A DNA stretch of 64,000 nucleotides from Haemophilus haemolyticus_L (GCF_003490595.1 NZ_QQGY01000010.1:1-64000), one strand, 5' to 3'. Shown: positions 38,531 to 48,026, numbered from the stretch's first letter. Translations and numbers: made by a program. The notes: generated from the letters alone by a model not told the origin.

Positions 38531-38791
38531 ATGGCATTACTCATCACTAACAAATGTACCAACTGCGATATGTGCTTACCGGAATGCCCGAACGAAGCCA
38601 TTTCCATTGGCGATGAGATTTATGTGATCGATCCTGTACTTTGCACGGAATGTGTCGGCCATTACGACACCCCAACCTGCCAAAAAGTTTGCCCAATCAC
38701 TAACTGCATTAAGCCCGATCCTGAACATCAAGAAACCGAAGAACAGCTTTGGGAACGCTTTGTGATGATTCATCATTCAGACAAGTTGTAA
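38531..38791 (+). CDS. yfhL: YfhL family 2[4Fe-4S] ferredoxin
   Basis: An 86-residue ferredoxin (Rd HI0527) with two [4Fe-4S] sites: CTNCDMCLPECPN near residues 9-21 and, in the second half, C...C with the long spacing ECVGHYDTPTCQKVCPI near 40-56 that marks the YfhL (Alvin-like) group. It is a low-potential electron carrier; partners are not known from context. The start at 38531 follows AAGGGTC. The frame ends cleanly, followed by a long-loop pair of uptake signals at 38822 and 38873. Confidence 0.93.
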   Translation: MALLITNKCTNCDMCLPECPNEAISIGDEIYVIDPVLCTECVGHYDTPTCQKVCPITNCIKPDPEHQETEEQLWERFVMIHHSDKL

Positions 38792-38921
38792 TTTAACTTG
38801 TTATATCTTTTAAGCTAAATAGTGCGGTTAATTTTGAGCTTATTTTTATTATCAAAAAACTGAAATTTTTCACCGCACTTTTATCTATAAAAAGAACTAT
38901 ATTGAGTGACTTTTCTTCACA

Positions 38922-40142
38922 TTATCCCGCTACGGCCGGTAAATATCCCCATTGAATTAAAAATGGAATGACCATAATCACGACGCCAATCAATAACGCA
39001 AACACCAAAGCAAAATTACCGCCAGCAACACGATATGGCAATGTTGGATTTTCAATACGTGTACGCCATGCCAAGCCAATTGGTAAAATTAAGCAATAGA
39101 ACGCACACAACAACCCTGCGTAACTTAATGCAGTAATAAATCCTTCAGGATAAAACAATGCAAATACAAGTGGTGGTAAAAATGCGGCAATGGTTAATAC
39201 AAAGCGATTATTTGGCAAATGATAGCGTTTGAATAAATCACCTAAGCCTTCAAACACACCAAGCATTACGCCCAAGAATGAAGTAATTAACGCAAGTGAT
39301 GAGAACACGCGCACCACTTCCCCCATAAAATGAGAACCTGTGATTTCACGTGTTGCATTCACTAAGCCATTTAGCGTTGGGTCAGCTTGTAAAATGCGTA
39401 CAAATTCACTTTGACTTAATACACCATGAGTTGCTAACTGCCATACAAGATAAGCAGCTAATGGAATCGCGGTACCAATCAAAATAGCACGACGGAATTT
39501 TTCAACACGTCCACCTAAGTAGCTATTTACACTCGCCATAATAACGTGGAAACCGAAAGAGGTAAAAAATATCGGTGCAGCAGAAACTACAAAAGCATAA
39601 TCCAAAGGCAATGCCATTAAATTATCTGTTGCCACTTTGGGAAGCATCATAAATAGTACAAAAGCAAAGGCGACTAACTTACCAATAAATAACACGCGAG
39701 TTAAACCATCCACGCCTTTCGTTCCTACAACCACGAAAGAACCTAATACCACAGTAAAGATAATAATCGCAGTTTTAAGCGACATCGCTTCCATTCCAAA
39801 AGCCGTTGGCAAACCTGAAAGCAAAGATCCACCACCAGTAATATAGGCGGCAGAAAGCGCATAAAGTAAAATTAACAAACTCAATGTTGCTAAAATTCGT
39901 CCAGGAACCCCAAAATATTTTTCAGCGAGCGTGGCGACACCATCATCCAACTGCTCCGCTGTTTGATACACTTCTACAAACAACAATCCACTGTAAACCA
40001 ACAAAGCCCACAATCCCACGAGCAATAACACGGTATAACCAAATCCCATTCCCGCTGATGTAAGCGGCATAGCAAGCATACCTGCTCCAATGGTTGTGCC
40101 TGCAATAATCAGTGCACTCCCAAATGTTTTATTCTGTAACAT
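38922..40142 (-). CDS. tyrP: aromatic amino acid transporter, TyrP family
   Basis: Eleven- or twelve-helix inner-membrane permease of the HAAAP family, likely tyrosine:H+ symport (Rd HI0528). The N-terminal GSALIIAGTTIGAGMLAMPLT lies near 8-28 (glycine-rich substrate loop), with FTSFGFHVIMASVNSYLGG near 191-209. The 406 residues match E. coli TyrP (403). H. influenzae has more than one TyrP-like gene, so specificity among tyrosine and other aromatics is not certain. Confidence 0.9.
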   Translation of the reverse strand: MLQNKTFGSALIIAGTTIGAGMLAMPLTSAGMGFGYTVLLLVGLWALLVYSGLLFVEVYQTAEQLDDGVATLAEKYFGVPGRILATLSLLILLYALSAAYITGGGSLLSGLPTAFGMEAMSLKTAIIIFTVVLGSFVVVGTKGVDGLTRVLFIGKLVAFAFVLFMMLPKVATDNLMALPLDYAFVVSAAPIFFTSFGFHVIMASVNSYLGGRVEKFRRAILIGTAIPLAAYLVWQLATHGVLSQSEFVRILQADPTLNGLVNATREITGSHFMGEVVRVFSSLALITSFLGVMLGVFEGLGDLFKRYHLPNNRFVLTIAAFLPPLVFALFYPEGFITALSYAGLLCAFYCLILPIGLAWRTRIENPTLPYRVAGGNFALVFALLIGVVIMVIPFLIQWGYLPAVAG

Positions 40143-40178
40143 AAAATTATCCTTATAGTGTTGTGTTTGAAAACTAAT

Positions 40179-40760
40179 TTAAAGTTGACCGCACTTTTCT
40201 TTATAGTGTAAACGGCAAACAGAAAGGTAAGAGTCATTACCCCCAATTTGAATTTGCGCGCCTTCTTTAATAACCTCACCTTGATCATTTAAGCGCAAAA
40301 CAAAGTTAGCCTTGCGGCCACAATAACAAATTGTTTTTAATTCTTCGAGTTGATCCGCCCAAGCCAGTAAATATTTACTCCCTTCAAAAAGCTCCGCTTG
40401 GAAATCTGTACGCAAGCCATAACAAAGCACAGGGATCTTGAGTTTATCAACAACATCACTCAACTGGTAAACTTGTTGTTTGCTAAGAAATTGAGCTTCA
40501 TCCACCAGCACGCAATGCACTTTTTCTTTTTTTAAGTGCTCATTGATTTCATCAAACAAATTGGTTTCCGAGCGAAATAAAAAGGCGTCTTGCGAAATAC
40601 CAATACGCGATGTGACTTTTCCCACGCCAAAACGATCATCAATCGCAGCCGTATAAACTAATGTGTTCATATCACGCTCACGATAGTTATAGGAAGATTG
40701 TAGCAACGTCGTTGATTTTCCAGCGTTCATTGTGGAGTAATAGAAGTAGAGTTTTGCCAT
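40179..40760 (-). CDS. tdk: thymidine kinase
   Basis: Type II thymidine kinase, phosphorylates thymidine with ATP in salvage. Walker A STMNAGKSTTLL near 9-20, the Walker B/catalytic VDEAQFL near 85-91, and the zinc cluster CYCGRKA near 145 with a second Cys pair near the C-terminus (VCRLHYKEKC). The start at 40760 (MAKLYFYYS) matches E. coli and follows the ribosome site AGGAG; reading from 40799 would overlap the tsaD 3' end. The 193 residues are typical. Translationally linked to tsaD, 8 bases apart. Confidence 0.96.
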   Translation of the reverse strand: MAKLYFYYSTMNAGKSTTLLQSSYNYRERDMNTLVYTAAIDDRFGVGKVTSRIGISQDAFLFRSETNLFDEINEHLKKEKVHCVLVDEAQFLSKQQVYQLSDVVDKLKIPVLCYGLRTDFQAELFEGSKYLLAWADQLEELKTICYCGRKANFVLRLNDQGEVIKEGAQIQIGGNDSYLSVCRLHYKEKCGQL

Positions 40761-40768
40761 TTTTTCTC

Positions 40769-41797
40769 CTAAATTGCCGGTAATTCCGTCATTGCCCAAC
40801 GAGGCTTAACATCAATAGCCAGATCGCTATGCTGACCTTGTTTTAAACGTAAAAAACCTGTGTAAGCAATCATTGCGCCATTATCCGTACAAAATTGAGG
40901 TTGAGGATAAAACACTTCGCCACCTAAATTTTGCATTAAGTGCGCAAGCGTTTCTCGGAGTTTTTTATTTGCGCTCACCCCTCCGGCAATCACTAAACGT
41001 TTATAACCTGTTTCTTTCAATGCACGCTTACATTTAATGGCAAGAGTATCCACCACCGCATCTTGGAAAGCATAAGCAATATCTGATTTAGTTTGTTCTG
41101 TCAGTTCGCCCTCGTTTTTAATCGCTTGATTAATCGTATTCGCGGCAAACGTTTTTAAACCTGAAAAGCTAAAATCAAGGCCTGCACGATCTGTCATTGG
41201 ACGTGGAAATGTGAAACGATTTGGCGAGCCTTTTTCTGCTAAACGAGAAAGTGCCGCACCACCTGGATAATCTAGTCCAAGTAATTTTGCTGTTTTATCA
41301 AAGGCTTCACCTGCAGCGTCATCAATGGATTCACCAATCACTTCGTATTTTCCTACGCCATCTACACGCACTAATTGGGTGTGACCACCCGATACCAACA
41401 AAGCAACAAAGGGAAAGTGCGGTGAATTTTCATCAAGCATTGGCGCAAGTAAATGCCCTTCCATATGATGAACACCAATCGCAGGAACATTCCACGCATA
41501 AGCTAAAGAACGCGCAATCGTAGCGCCGACAAGCAATGCGCCGACAAGGCCTGGGCCACTCGTATAAGCCACGCCATTAATATCGCTCGCCGTTAACTTA
41601 GCTTCTTCTAACGCAGCTTTAATGAGAGGAGCTGTTTTACGAATATGATCGCGCGATGCCAATTCAGGAACCACACCACCATAATCTGCATGTAGGGCAA
41701 TTTGAGTATAAAGTTGATTAGCAATTAATCCTTTTTCTTCATCATAAATCGCCACGCCCGTTTCATCACAGGAGGTTTCAATACCTAAGATTTTCAT
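40769..41797 (-). CDS. tsaD: tRNA N6-threonylcarbamoyltransferase TsaD
   Basis: TsaD (Gcp/YgjD) transfers the threonylcarbamoyl group to A37 of ANN-decoding tRNAs with TsaB, TsaC and TsaE. The 342 residues show ETSCDETGVA near 7-16, the iron-ligand HHMEGHL near 111-117, the ATP site SGGHTQLV near 135-142 and CTDNGAMIAYTG near 297. It is divergent from rpsU, the common arrangement in gamma-proteobacteria. An in-frame uptake signal occurs at 41416-41424. Confidence 0.97.
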   Translation of the reverse strand: MKILGIETSCDETGVAIYDEEKGLIANQLYTQIALHADYGGVVPELASRDHIRKTAPLIKAALEEAKLTASDINGVAYTSGPGLVGALLVGATIARSLAYAWNVPAIGVHHMEGHLLAPMLDENSPHFPFVALLVSGGHTQLVRVDGVGKYEVIGESIDDAAGEAFDKTAKLLGLDYPGGAALSRLAEKGSPNRFTFPRPMTDRAGLDFSFSGLKTFAANTINQAIKNEGELTEQTKSDIAYAFQDAVVDTLAIKCKRALKETGYKRLVIAGGVSANKKLRETLAHLMQNLGGEVFYPQPQFCTDNGAMIAYTGFLRLKQGQHSDLAIDVKPRWAMTELPAI

Positions 41798-42028
41798 TGA
41801 TTTTCTTAATTTATTACCTAAAATGTTGCGCGATTTTACCCTGTTTAAGCGGTTTTAACCAGTTGAAACCACAAATATTAAGGTGAATTGGCATTCTTCC
41901 CTTTACTTTTTCCCTAAAAGTAGATTAGAATTGCGTCCTTTATTAAATTTACCATTTGCACAGTGGTGCTTTGGTAAAAATAAAATTTTAAATTGCAATT
42001 AAATTAAACTCATTGAGGTGATTGGCTT

Positions 42029-42244
42029 ATGCCTGTAATTAAAGTACGTGAAAACGAATCATTTGACGTAGCTTTACGTCGTTTCAAACGCTCTTGCGAA
42101 AAAGCGGGAATCTTAGCTGAAGTACGCGCTCGCGAATTTTACGAAAAACCAACTACAATTCGTAAACGTGAAAATGCAACACTTGCAAAACGTCACGCAA
42201 AACGCAACGCTCGCGAAAACGCGCGCAATACCCGTTTATACTAA
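42029..42244 (+). CDS. rpsU: 30S ribosomal protein S21
   Basis: The 71-residue S21, needed for initiation on natural mRNAs, starts MPVIKVRENESFDVALRRFKR and ends in the basic ARENARNTRLY, identical in pattern to E. coli. It leads the macromolecular synthesis operon rpsU-dnaG-rpoD and is followed by a hairpin that should reduce read-through into dnaG. The 230-base upstream gap contains the divergent promoters of rpsU and tsaD; I did not find a clear -35/-10 pair. Confidence 0.98.
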   Translation: MPVIKVRENESFDVALRRFKRSCEKAGILAEVRAREFYEKPTTIRKRENATLAKRHAKRNARENARNTRLY

Positions 42245-42274
42245 TTTATAGTATTTTCTGACTCGAGTTAAGAC

Positions 42275-42303
42275 AAACCGTGAATCCTTTGGACTCACGG
42301 TTT
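42275..42303 (+). terminator. attenuating terminator between rpsU and dnaG
   Basis: Arms AAACCGTGA (42275-42283) and TCACGGTTT (42295-42303) followed by TTGTTA. The E. coli operon has a terminator at the same place, which keeps primase low. Confidence 0.8.
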
Positions 42304-42377
42304 TGTTACTTTAAGCAAAACAAAAATCTACGCCAAAAACGACCGCACTTTCACACCACGATCACGGAGGCTCGACA

Positions 42378-44159
42378 ATGAAAGGTTCTATTCCACGCCC
42401 CTTTATTGATGATTTGCTGACTAAGTCCGATATTGTCGATGTGATTAACACGCGCGTAAAACTAAAAAAAGCTGGCCGCGATTATCAAGCCTGCTGCCCT
42501 TTCCATCACGAAAAAACACCATCCTTCACGGTTAGTCAAAAGAAACAGTTTTATCATTGCTTTGGTTGTGGCGCACACGGTAATGCCATTTCCTTTTTAA
42601 TGGATTATGACAAACTTGAATTTGTAGAGGCTATTGAAGAACTTGCAGCGATGGCAGGGCTTGAAGTACCTTACGAAAAACGCACGAATAACAGCGGGAA
42701 ACCTCAAGCTAATTATCAAACCAAACGAAATCTCTATGAATTAATGCAAGAGATTGCCAAGTTTTATCAAAGCCAATTACCATTAAATACTCAAGCACAA
42801 GAATATTTACAACAACGTGGGCTTTCGACTGAAATTATTGAGCGTTTTCAAATTGGGTTTGTGCCGAATGCGATGGATACGGTATTGCGTAAATTTGGTG
42901 TTAATCGTGAAGAACAACAAAAACTCATTGAGTTAGGCATGCTTTCTCGAAATGATCGTGGCAATATTTACGATAAATTCCGAAATCGCATCATGTTTCC
43001 TATTCGCGATAAACGTGGTCGTACCGTCGCTTTCGGTGGGCGAGTATTAACAGATGAAAAGCCGAAATATCTTAATTCACCAGAAACCATTACTTATCAT
43101 AAAGGTAACGAACTTTATGGTTTGTACGAAGCCTTACAAGTCAACGATGACCCCAAACAATTACTTGTTGTTGAAGGTTATATGGATGTAGTGGCATTAG
43201 CACAATTTGGCGTGGATTATGCGGTCGCTTCTTTAGGTACGTCCACGACATCAGAACAAATTCAACTTATTTTTCGTTCGACCGAACAAGTTGTTTGTTG
43301 TTACGATGGTGACCGTGCAGGGCGAGATGCGGCTTGGCGGGCATTAGAAAATGCATTGCCTTATTTAGAAGATGGCAGACAACTCAAATTTATTTTCTTA
43401 CCAGAGGGAGAAGATCCTGATACTTACATTCGACAATATGGCAAAGAAAAATTTGAAGAATATATCGAAAGTGCGCAATCTTTAAGCGAGTTTATGTTTG
43501 CTCACTTAAGCCCACAAGTTGATTTTTCTAGCAAAGAAGGGCGCGGAAAATTAGTTGCTTTGGCTGCACCGTTAATTCGTCAAATTCCTGGAGAAATGCT
43601 ACGCTTGTCGCTACGCAATATGCTTGCTCAGAAGCTAGGAATCTTTGACCAAACACAGCTAGAAAATCTTATTCCAAAACAATTAGAACAAGTCAATACA
43701 CAACAAAAAGTCGCTAATAATAAGATCAAGAAGACACCAATGCGAATGGTCATTTCATTGCTTCTGCAAAATCCTGAATTAGTAAAACGTATATCTGAAA
43801 GCGGCGTGCAAGCATTACGTGCAGAAGCTGGTTTTGAAATTCTGGAAAATTTGACCGCACTTTGTCGCCAACGAGAAGGGATTACGACAGGGCAGATTTT
43901 AGAGCACTTCCGTGATACGCCTTACAGCAATCCCCTTGAAATACTGGCAACTTGGGATCATTTATTAGACGAAGCAGAAATGATCAATGCATTTTCACAA
44001 AACTATCGTCGCTTAAATATTCAAGCCATTGAGCGAGACATTGAAATGCTTATTGCTAAAGAACGAGCTGAAGGGCTTACTAACGAGGAAAAAACAGTGC
44101 TCGTTCACCTTTTAGCGGGTAAAGAACTGCAGAAAAAACAGTTAGTTAATCCGCAATAA
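42378..44159 (+). CDS. dnaG: DNA primase DnaG
   Basis: Synthesises RNA primers at the replication fork with DnaB helicase. The 593 residues have the zinc-binding CHC2 domain (CCPFHHEKTPSF near 39-50 and CFGCGAH near 60), the Toprim domain with VVEGYMDVVA near 264-273 and DGDRAGRDAA near 308-317, and the C-terminal DnaB-binding helical domain (~430-593). The start at 42378 follows CACGGAGG. An uptake signal lies in frame near 43853. Flanked by rpsU and rpoD. Confidence 0.98.
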   Translation: MKGSIPRPFIDDLLTKSDIVDVINTRVKLKKAGRDYQACCPFHHEKTPSFTVSQKKQFYHCFGCGAHGNAISFLMDYDKLEFVEAIEELAAMAGLEVPYEKRTNNSGKPQANYQTKRNLYELMQEIAKFYQSQLPLNTQAQEYLQQRGLSTEIIERFQIGFVPNAMDTVLRKFGVNREEQQKLIELGMLSRNDRGNIYDKFRNRIMFPIRDKRGRTVAFGGRVLTDEKPKYLNSPETITYHKGNELYGLYEALQVNDDPKQLLVVEGYMDVVALAQFGVDYAVASLGTSTTSEQIQLIFRSTEQVVCCYDGDRAGRDAAWRALENALPYLEDGRQLKFIFLPEGEDPDTYIRQYGKEKFEEYIESAQSLSEFMFAHLSPQVDFSSKEGRGKLVALAAPLIRQIPGEMLRLSLRNMLAQKLGIFDQTQLENLIPKQLEQVNTQQKVANNKIKKTPMRMVISLLLQNPELVKRISESGVQALRAEAGFEILENLTALCRQREGITTGQILEHFRDTPYSNPLEILATWDHLLDEAEMINAFSQNYRRLNIQAIERDIEMLIAKERAEGLTNEEKTVLVHLLAGKELQKKQLVNPQ

Positions 44160-44230
44160 CAATGATAAAATTGTAAGTTCGTAACAAGAATTATATTGCT
44201 AATATCACATCAAGCAAAACGGATATAAAA

Positions 44231-46114
44231 ATGGAAAAAAATCAACAATCTACGGCTGAACAATATTCAGAACAAATTGAACAACTGATGGAATTAGGTC
44301 GCACTCAAGGTTATTTAACCTATGCAGAAATTAATGATTTATTACCAGAAGATGTCATCGACCCTGAATATTACGATAAGTTGCTACAAACGCTGCAAAA
44401 TGATGCAGGGATTCCGGTCTTGGATGAAGCCCCAGAAAGCGATGAGATGATGTTGAATGACACCATTCCAGATGAAGATGCGGTGGAAGAGGCAACCCAA
44501 ATTCTTTCAAATGTAGAATCGGAAATCGGTCGAACAACCGATCCTGTCCGTATGTATATGCGTGAAATGGGAACGGTTGATCTTCTCACTCGTGAAGATG
44601 AAATCAGCATTGCAAAACGTATTGAAGAAGGAATTGATGAAGTTCAAACATCCATTGCCGCATATCCAGAAGCTTTAAATGGGTTGCTAAAAAATTATGA
44701 TGATGTGGAAAAAGGAAACTTCCGTTTAGCTGACTTAATTACGGGTTTTGTCGATCCAAATGCAGAAATAGAAGAACATAATGTCATTGATGAAAACTTT
44801 TCTGAAGACGGAGAAGAATCAGAAAGTGCAGATGTTGAAGACAACGAAGATGAAGACGAAAACGAAGCAGAATCTACATCAGATTCAAGCGAGTCTGATA
44901 ATAGCATCGATCCAGAAGTTGCAAGAGAAAAATTCCAACAATTAAAAGAGCAACACACCAAAACGCTTGCTGTTATTGAAAAACATGGTCGCTCAGGAAA
45001 ACGCGCCCAAGATCAAATTGCGCTGCTTGGTGAAATTTTTAAACAATTCCGTTTAGTACCAAAACAATTTGATTTACTCGTTTTATCAATGAAAGAAATG
45101 ATGAAATCTGTACGTCACGAAGAACGTCAGTTGCAAAAAATAGTAGTGGATATTGCAGGAATGCCAAAAGATGATTTTGAGAAACTCATTACTACTAATG
45201 GCAGCAATACTGAATGGGTACAAAAAGCCTTAAAATCAAGCAAACCATGGGCAAAACGCTTACCAAAATATGAAGCACGTATACTTGAGGCATTAAACAA
45301 CTTAGCTAGCATTGAAGAAAATACGAAACTTACCATTACCCAAATGCGCGATATTTGTGATGCAGTCGCTCGAGGTGAACAAAAAGCTCGTCGAGCTAAA
45401 AAAGAAATGGTAGAAGCTAACTTACGTTTAGTAATTTCCATAGCGAAAAAATATACGAACCGCGGTTTACAATTCCTAGACTTAATTCAAGAAGGGAATA
45501 TTGGTTTAATGAAAGCGGTAGATAAATTTGAGTATCGCCGTGGTTATAAATTCTCTACATATGCGACCTGGTGGATTCGCCAAGCCATTACACGCTCTAT
45601 TGCGGATCAAGCTCGTACAATCCGTATTCCGGTACATATGATTGAAACAATCAATAAACTTAACCGCATTTCTCGCCAGTTATTACAAGAAATGGGGCGT
45701 GAAGCAACACCAGAAGAATTAGCTGAGCGTATGGGAATGCCTGAAGATAAAATTCGTAAAGTATTGAAAATTGCAAAAGAGCCAATTTCTATGGAAACGC
45801 CTATCGGTGATGACGATGACTCACATTTAGGTGATTTTATTGAAGATTCAACCTTAGAACTTCCTTTAGATTCTGCAACAGCACAAAGCTTAAGAGTTGC
45901 GACTCACGAAGTTCTTGAAGGCCTAACACCACGAGAAGCAAAAGTATTACGCATGCGTTTTGGTATCGATATGAATACCGACCATACGCTTGAAGAAGTG
46001 GGTAAACAATTCGACGTTACACGCGAACGTATTCGTCAAATTGAAGCAAAAGCGTTACGTAAATTACGTCATCCTAGCCGCTCAGAAACATTAAGAAGTT
46101 TCCTTGACGACTAA
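44231..46114 (+). CDS. rpoD: RNA polymerase sigma-70 factor RpoD
   Basis: Primary sigma factor, 627 residues. Region 1.1 lies at the N-terminus; region 1.2 contains DPVRMYMREMGTVDLLTREDE near 102-122; a strongly acidic Glu/Asp/Ser stretch at ~190-225 belongs to the variable non-conserved region; region 2 with KFSTYATWWIRQAITRS near 440-456; region 3 and region 4 helix-turn-helix with FDVTRERIRQIEAKALRKLR near 590-609. Last gene of the operon, with its own terminator at 46126. Confidence 0.98.
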   Translation: MEKNQQSTAEQYSEQIEQLMELGRTQGYLTYAEINDLLPEDVIDPEYYDKLLQTLQNDAGIPVLDEAPESDEMMLNDTIPDEDAVEEATQILSNVESEIGRTTDPVRMYMREMGTVDLLTREDEISIAKRIEEGIDEVQTSIAAYPEALNGLLKNYDDVEKGNFRLADLITGFVDPNAEIEEHNVIDENFSEDGEESESADVEDNEDEDENEAESTSDSSESDNSIDPEVAREKFQQLKEQHTKTLAVIEKHGRSGKRAQDQIALLGEIFKQFRLVPKQFDLLVLSMKEMMKSVRHEERQLQKIVVDIAGMPKDDFEKLITTNGSNTEWVQKALKSSKPWAKRLPKYEARILEALNNLASIEENTKLTITQMRDICDAVARGEQKARRAKKEMVEANLRLVISIAKKYTNRGLQFLDLIQEGNIGLMKAVDKFEYRRGYKFSTYATWWIRQAITRSIADQARTIRIPVHMIETINKLNRISRQLLQEMGREATPEELAERMGMPEDKIRKVLKIAKEPISMETPIGDDDDSHLGDFIEDSTLELPLDSATAQSLRVATHEVLEGLTPREAKVLRMRFGIDMNTDHTLEEVGKQFDVTRERIRQIEAKALRKLRHPSRSETLRSFLDD

Positions 46115-46125
46115 AAGTTACAAAT

Positions 46126-46149
46126 AAAAAGGAGCTATAGCTCCTTTTT
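46126..46149 (+). terminator. rpoD terminator
   Basis: Perfect palindrome AAAAAGGAGCTATAGCTCCT (46126-46145) continued by TTTT and TTATTA, 12 bases after the rpoD stop. Confidence 0.9.
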
Positions 46150-46167
46150 ATTACGTTAAACTAATAA

Positions 46168-46200
46168 TAAAAACCCGATCTAAGACCGGGTTTTATTTTG
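46168..46200 (-). terminator. terminator of the rpsF-priB-rpsR-rplI operon
   Basis: Arms AAAACCCG (46170-46177) and CGGGTTTT (46187-46194), with an A-rich flank that gives T-rich RNA on the minus strand, 20 bases past the rplI stop. Confidence 0.85.
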
Positions 46201-46213
46201 CCTATCTGACAAA

Positions 46214-46663
46214 TTATTCTGCAACAACGATTACATCTAATGTTGCAAATACTTCACCGTGAAGTTGGAAACGAACATCGTGGTCACCAAGAGTACGGAT
46301 AGGACCGTTTGGTAAACGAACTTCACTTTTCGCAATTTTAACGCCTGCTGCAGTTACTGCTTCTGCCACATCACGAGTAGTGATTGCGCCGAATAAACGA
46401 CCTTCATCACCTGCTTTAGATGCGATAGTCACAGAACCTAATGCAGTAACTTCTGCTGCACGAGCTTGAGCTGCTGCAAGATTTGCTGCCGCTGCTGCTT
46501 CTAATTCTGCACGACGTGCTTCAAAGTGTTCAATGTTAGCTTTAGTTGCCATAACTGCTTTACCTTGTGGGATTAAGAAGTTACGTGCAAAACCTGATTT
46601 AACATTTACTTGATCGCCCACTTGACCTAAGTGAACAATTTTATCTAAAAGAATTACTTGCAT
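46214..46663 (-). CDS. rplI: 50S ribosomal protein L9
   Basis: L9, a two-domain protein with a long connecting helix that binds 23S rRNA near the L1 stalk. The 149 residues begin MQVILLDKIVHLGQVGDQVNVK, with GFARNFLIPQGKAV near 24-37, the Ala-rich linker helix near 45-72 and the C-terminal domain with GRLFGAITTRDVA near 90-102. Last gene of the operon. Confidence 0.98.
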   Translation of the reverse strand: MQVILLDKIVHLGQVGDQVNVKSGFARNFLIPQGKAVMATKANIEHFEARRAELEAAAAANLAAAQARAAEVTALGSVTIASKAGDEGRLFGAITTRDVAEAVTAAGVKIAKSEVRLPNGPIRTLGDHDVRFQLHGEVFATLDVIVVAE

Positions 46664-46679
46664 TACCGTATCTCCTTAA

Positions 46680-46907
46680 TTACTGATGATTGTCAGTGTA
46701 TGGAAGTAACGCTAAATAGCGAGCGCGCTTGATTGCACGAGCTAATTGACGTTGGTACTTCGCACGAGTACCGGTAATACGGCTAGGTACAATTTTGCCG
46801 CTTTCTGAAATATAGTTCTTTAATGTAGCGATATCTTTGTAATCGATTTCAACAACATTTTCCGCTGTGAAACGGCAGAACTTACGACGACGGAAATAAC
46901 GTGCCAT
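46680..46907 (-). CDS. rpsR: 30S ribosomal protein S18
   Basis: The 75-residue S18 binds 16S rRNA with S6. It starts MARYFRRRKFCRFTAENVVEI and has the family motif GKIVPSRITGTRAKYQRQLA near 36-55. Third gene of the rpsF operon, between priB (12 bases upstream) and rplI (16 bases downstream). Confidence 0.98.
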   Translation of the reverse strand: MARYFRRRKFCRFTAENVVEIDYKDIATLKNYISESGKIVPSRITGTRAKYQRQLARAIKRARYLALLPYTDNHQ

Positions 46908-46919
46908 TTGGCTAGTCTC

Positions 46920-47246
46920 CTAATCTATAAATTCGATTTGCTCGGCATGTAAAACTAATTGGCATAAACCACTTTGGGTTTTATGTGATGTAATAAATCC
47001 CACCACCAAAATTTTACTACCGACCGTAATGCTTTGAGTTTTTTCTATCAATTGATTACCACTAATTTGAACTGGCATTTTTAACCAAGCTTGACGTGTA
47101 AAACCACTTTCAATCTGATCAGAACGATGTTCTAACAAAAATTTGCAATGCTCAATTCCACTAGGGCTCTTTAATCGCTTTGGTAACTGAGAAACGACTC
47201 CCATAACCGAAAAACGATTATCAATTTTCAAATTACTCTTCAGCAT
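46920..47246 (-). CDS. priB: primosomal replication protein PriB
   Basis: Single OB-fold protein that stabilises PriA on repaired forks and helps to load DnaB via DnaT. The motifs KSPSGIEHCKFLLEHRSDQ near 26-44, FTRQAWLKMPV near 50-60 and the C-terminal LVLHAEQIEFID match E. coli PriB. The start is uncertain: 47246 (MLKSNLKIDN, 108 aa) overlaps the rpsF 3' end by 14 bases, but a TTG at 47231 also follows a ribosome-like AAGAG. Cotranscribed with rpsF, rpsR and rplI. Confidence 0.88.
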   Translation of the reverse strand: MLKSNLKIDNRFSVMGVVSQLPKRLKSPSGIEHCKFLLEHRSDQIESGFTRQAWLKMPVQISGNQLIEKTQSITVGSKILVVGFITSHKTQSGLCQLVLHAEQIEFID

Positions 47247-47610
47247 CCTCAAAATCGTTGTTTTCAACTTCAGCTAAAGGTTTACGTTCTTCTTTAGCCG
47301 CTTTCATTGGGGACGCTTCTGTTACGGCGTGCTTAGTATGGATAACAAGACTGCGTAATACAGCATCGTTATAACGGAAAGTCGTTTCTAGCTCGTCGAT
47401 GACTTGTTGAGGCGCTTCTACATTCATAAGCACATAGTGTGCTTTGTGTAATTTATTAATTGGGTACGCTAATTGGCGACGACCCCAATCTTCTAGGCGA
47501 TGAACTTGACCACCAGCTTCTTTTACAGAACCGGTGTAACGTTCGATCATACCTGGTACTTGCTCGCTTTGGTCCGGATGAACCATAAACACGATTTCGT
47601 AGTGACGCAT
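47233..47610 (-). CDS. rpsF: 30S ribosomal protein S6
   Basis: S6, the S18 partner on the 30S platform. The 125 residues begin MRHYEIVFMVHPDQSEQVPG, with the conserved DWGRRQLAYPINKLHKAHYVL near 41-61, and end in an acidic tail (ENNDFEDAEE). In E. coli the tail is where RimK adds glutamates. First gene of the operon. Its stop overlaps priB translation. Confidence 0.98.
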   Translation of the reverse strand: MRHYEIVFMVHPDQSEQVPGMIERYTGSVKEAGGQVHRLEDWGRRQLAYPINKLHKAHYVLMNVEAPQQVIDELETTFRYNDAVLRSLVIHTKHAVTEASPMKAAKEERKPLAEVENNDFEDAEE

Positions 47611-47762
47611 TACTGCTCCTTACGGGTTAATCAGCCTTTGACGTAGATCAGCCACCAATCTGCAAAGGCAAGGAACGAAAAATTCAATGTGGCTAAGGGT
47701 TGCGGATTATACCGATTTTTTTACGTTCCGCAACCCGTTTGAGTTCTTTTTGACCAAAAAGA

Positions 47763-47789
47763 AGGCCGATATTGTAATAATATCGGCCT
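47763..47789 (-). terminator. infA terminator
   Basis: Eleven-base arms AGGCCGATATT (47763-47773) and AATATCGGCCT (47779-47789), with TCTTTTTGG following on the minus strand, 18 bases past the infA stop. Confidence 0.85.
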
Positions 47790-47807
47790 ATCTCAAATCT
47801 TCAGTGA

Positions 47808-48026
47808 TTAACGACTGCGGAAAATAATACGACCTTTACTTAAATCATAAGGGGTCATTTCTACAGTCACTTTATCCCCAGTCAAAATACGGATATAGTT
47901 TTTACGCATTTTTCCAGAAATATGTGCAGTAACCACGTGACCGTTTTCCAACTCCACGCGGAACATAGTATTCGGTAAAGTCTCTAAAATTGTGCCTTGC
48001 ATCTCAATGCAATCTTCTTTCGCCAT
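47808..48026 (-). CDS. infA: translation initiation factor IF-1
   Basis: The 72-residue S1/OB-fold factor that occupies the A site of the 30S subunit during initiation. [20 protein letters not shown] at the start and [30 protein letters not shown] follow the E. coli protein closely (the second block is residues ~38-67). The start is set at 48026 (MAKEDC); the frame runs 12 codons upstream without conservation. Alone in its unit; the infA-ksgA gap beyond it carries a variable LOS gene. Confidence 0.98.
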
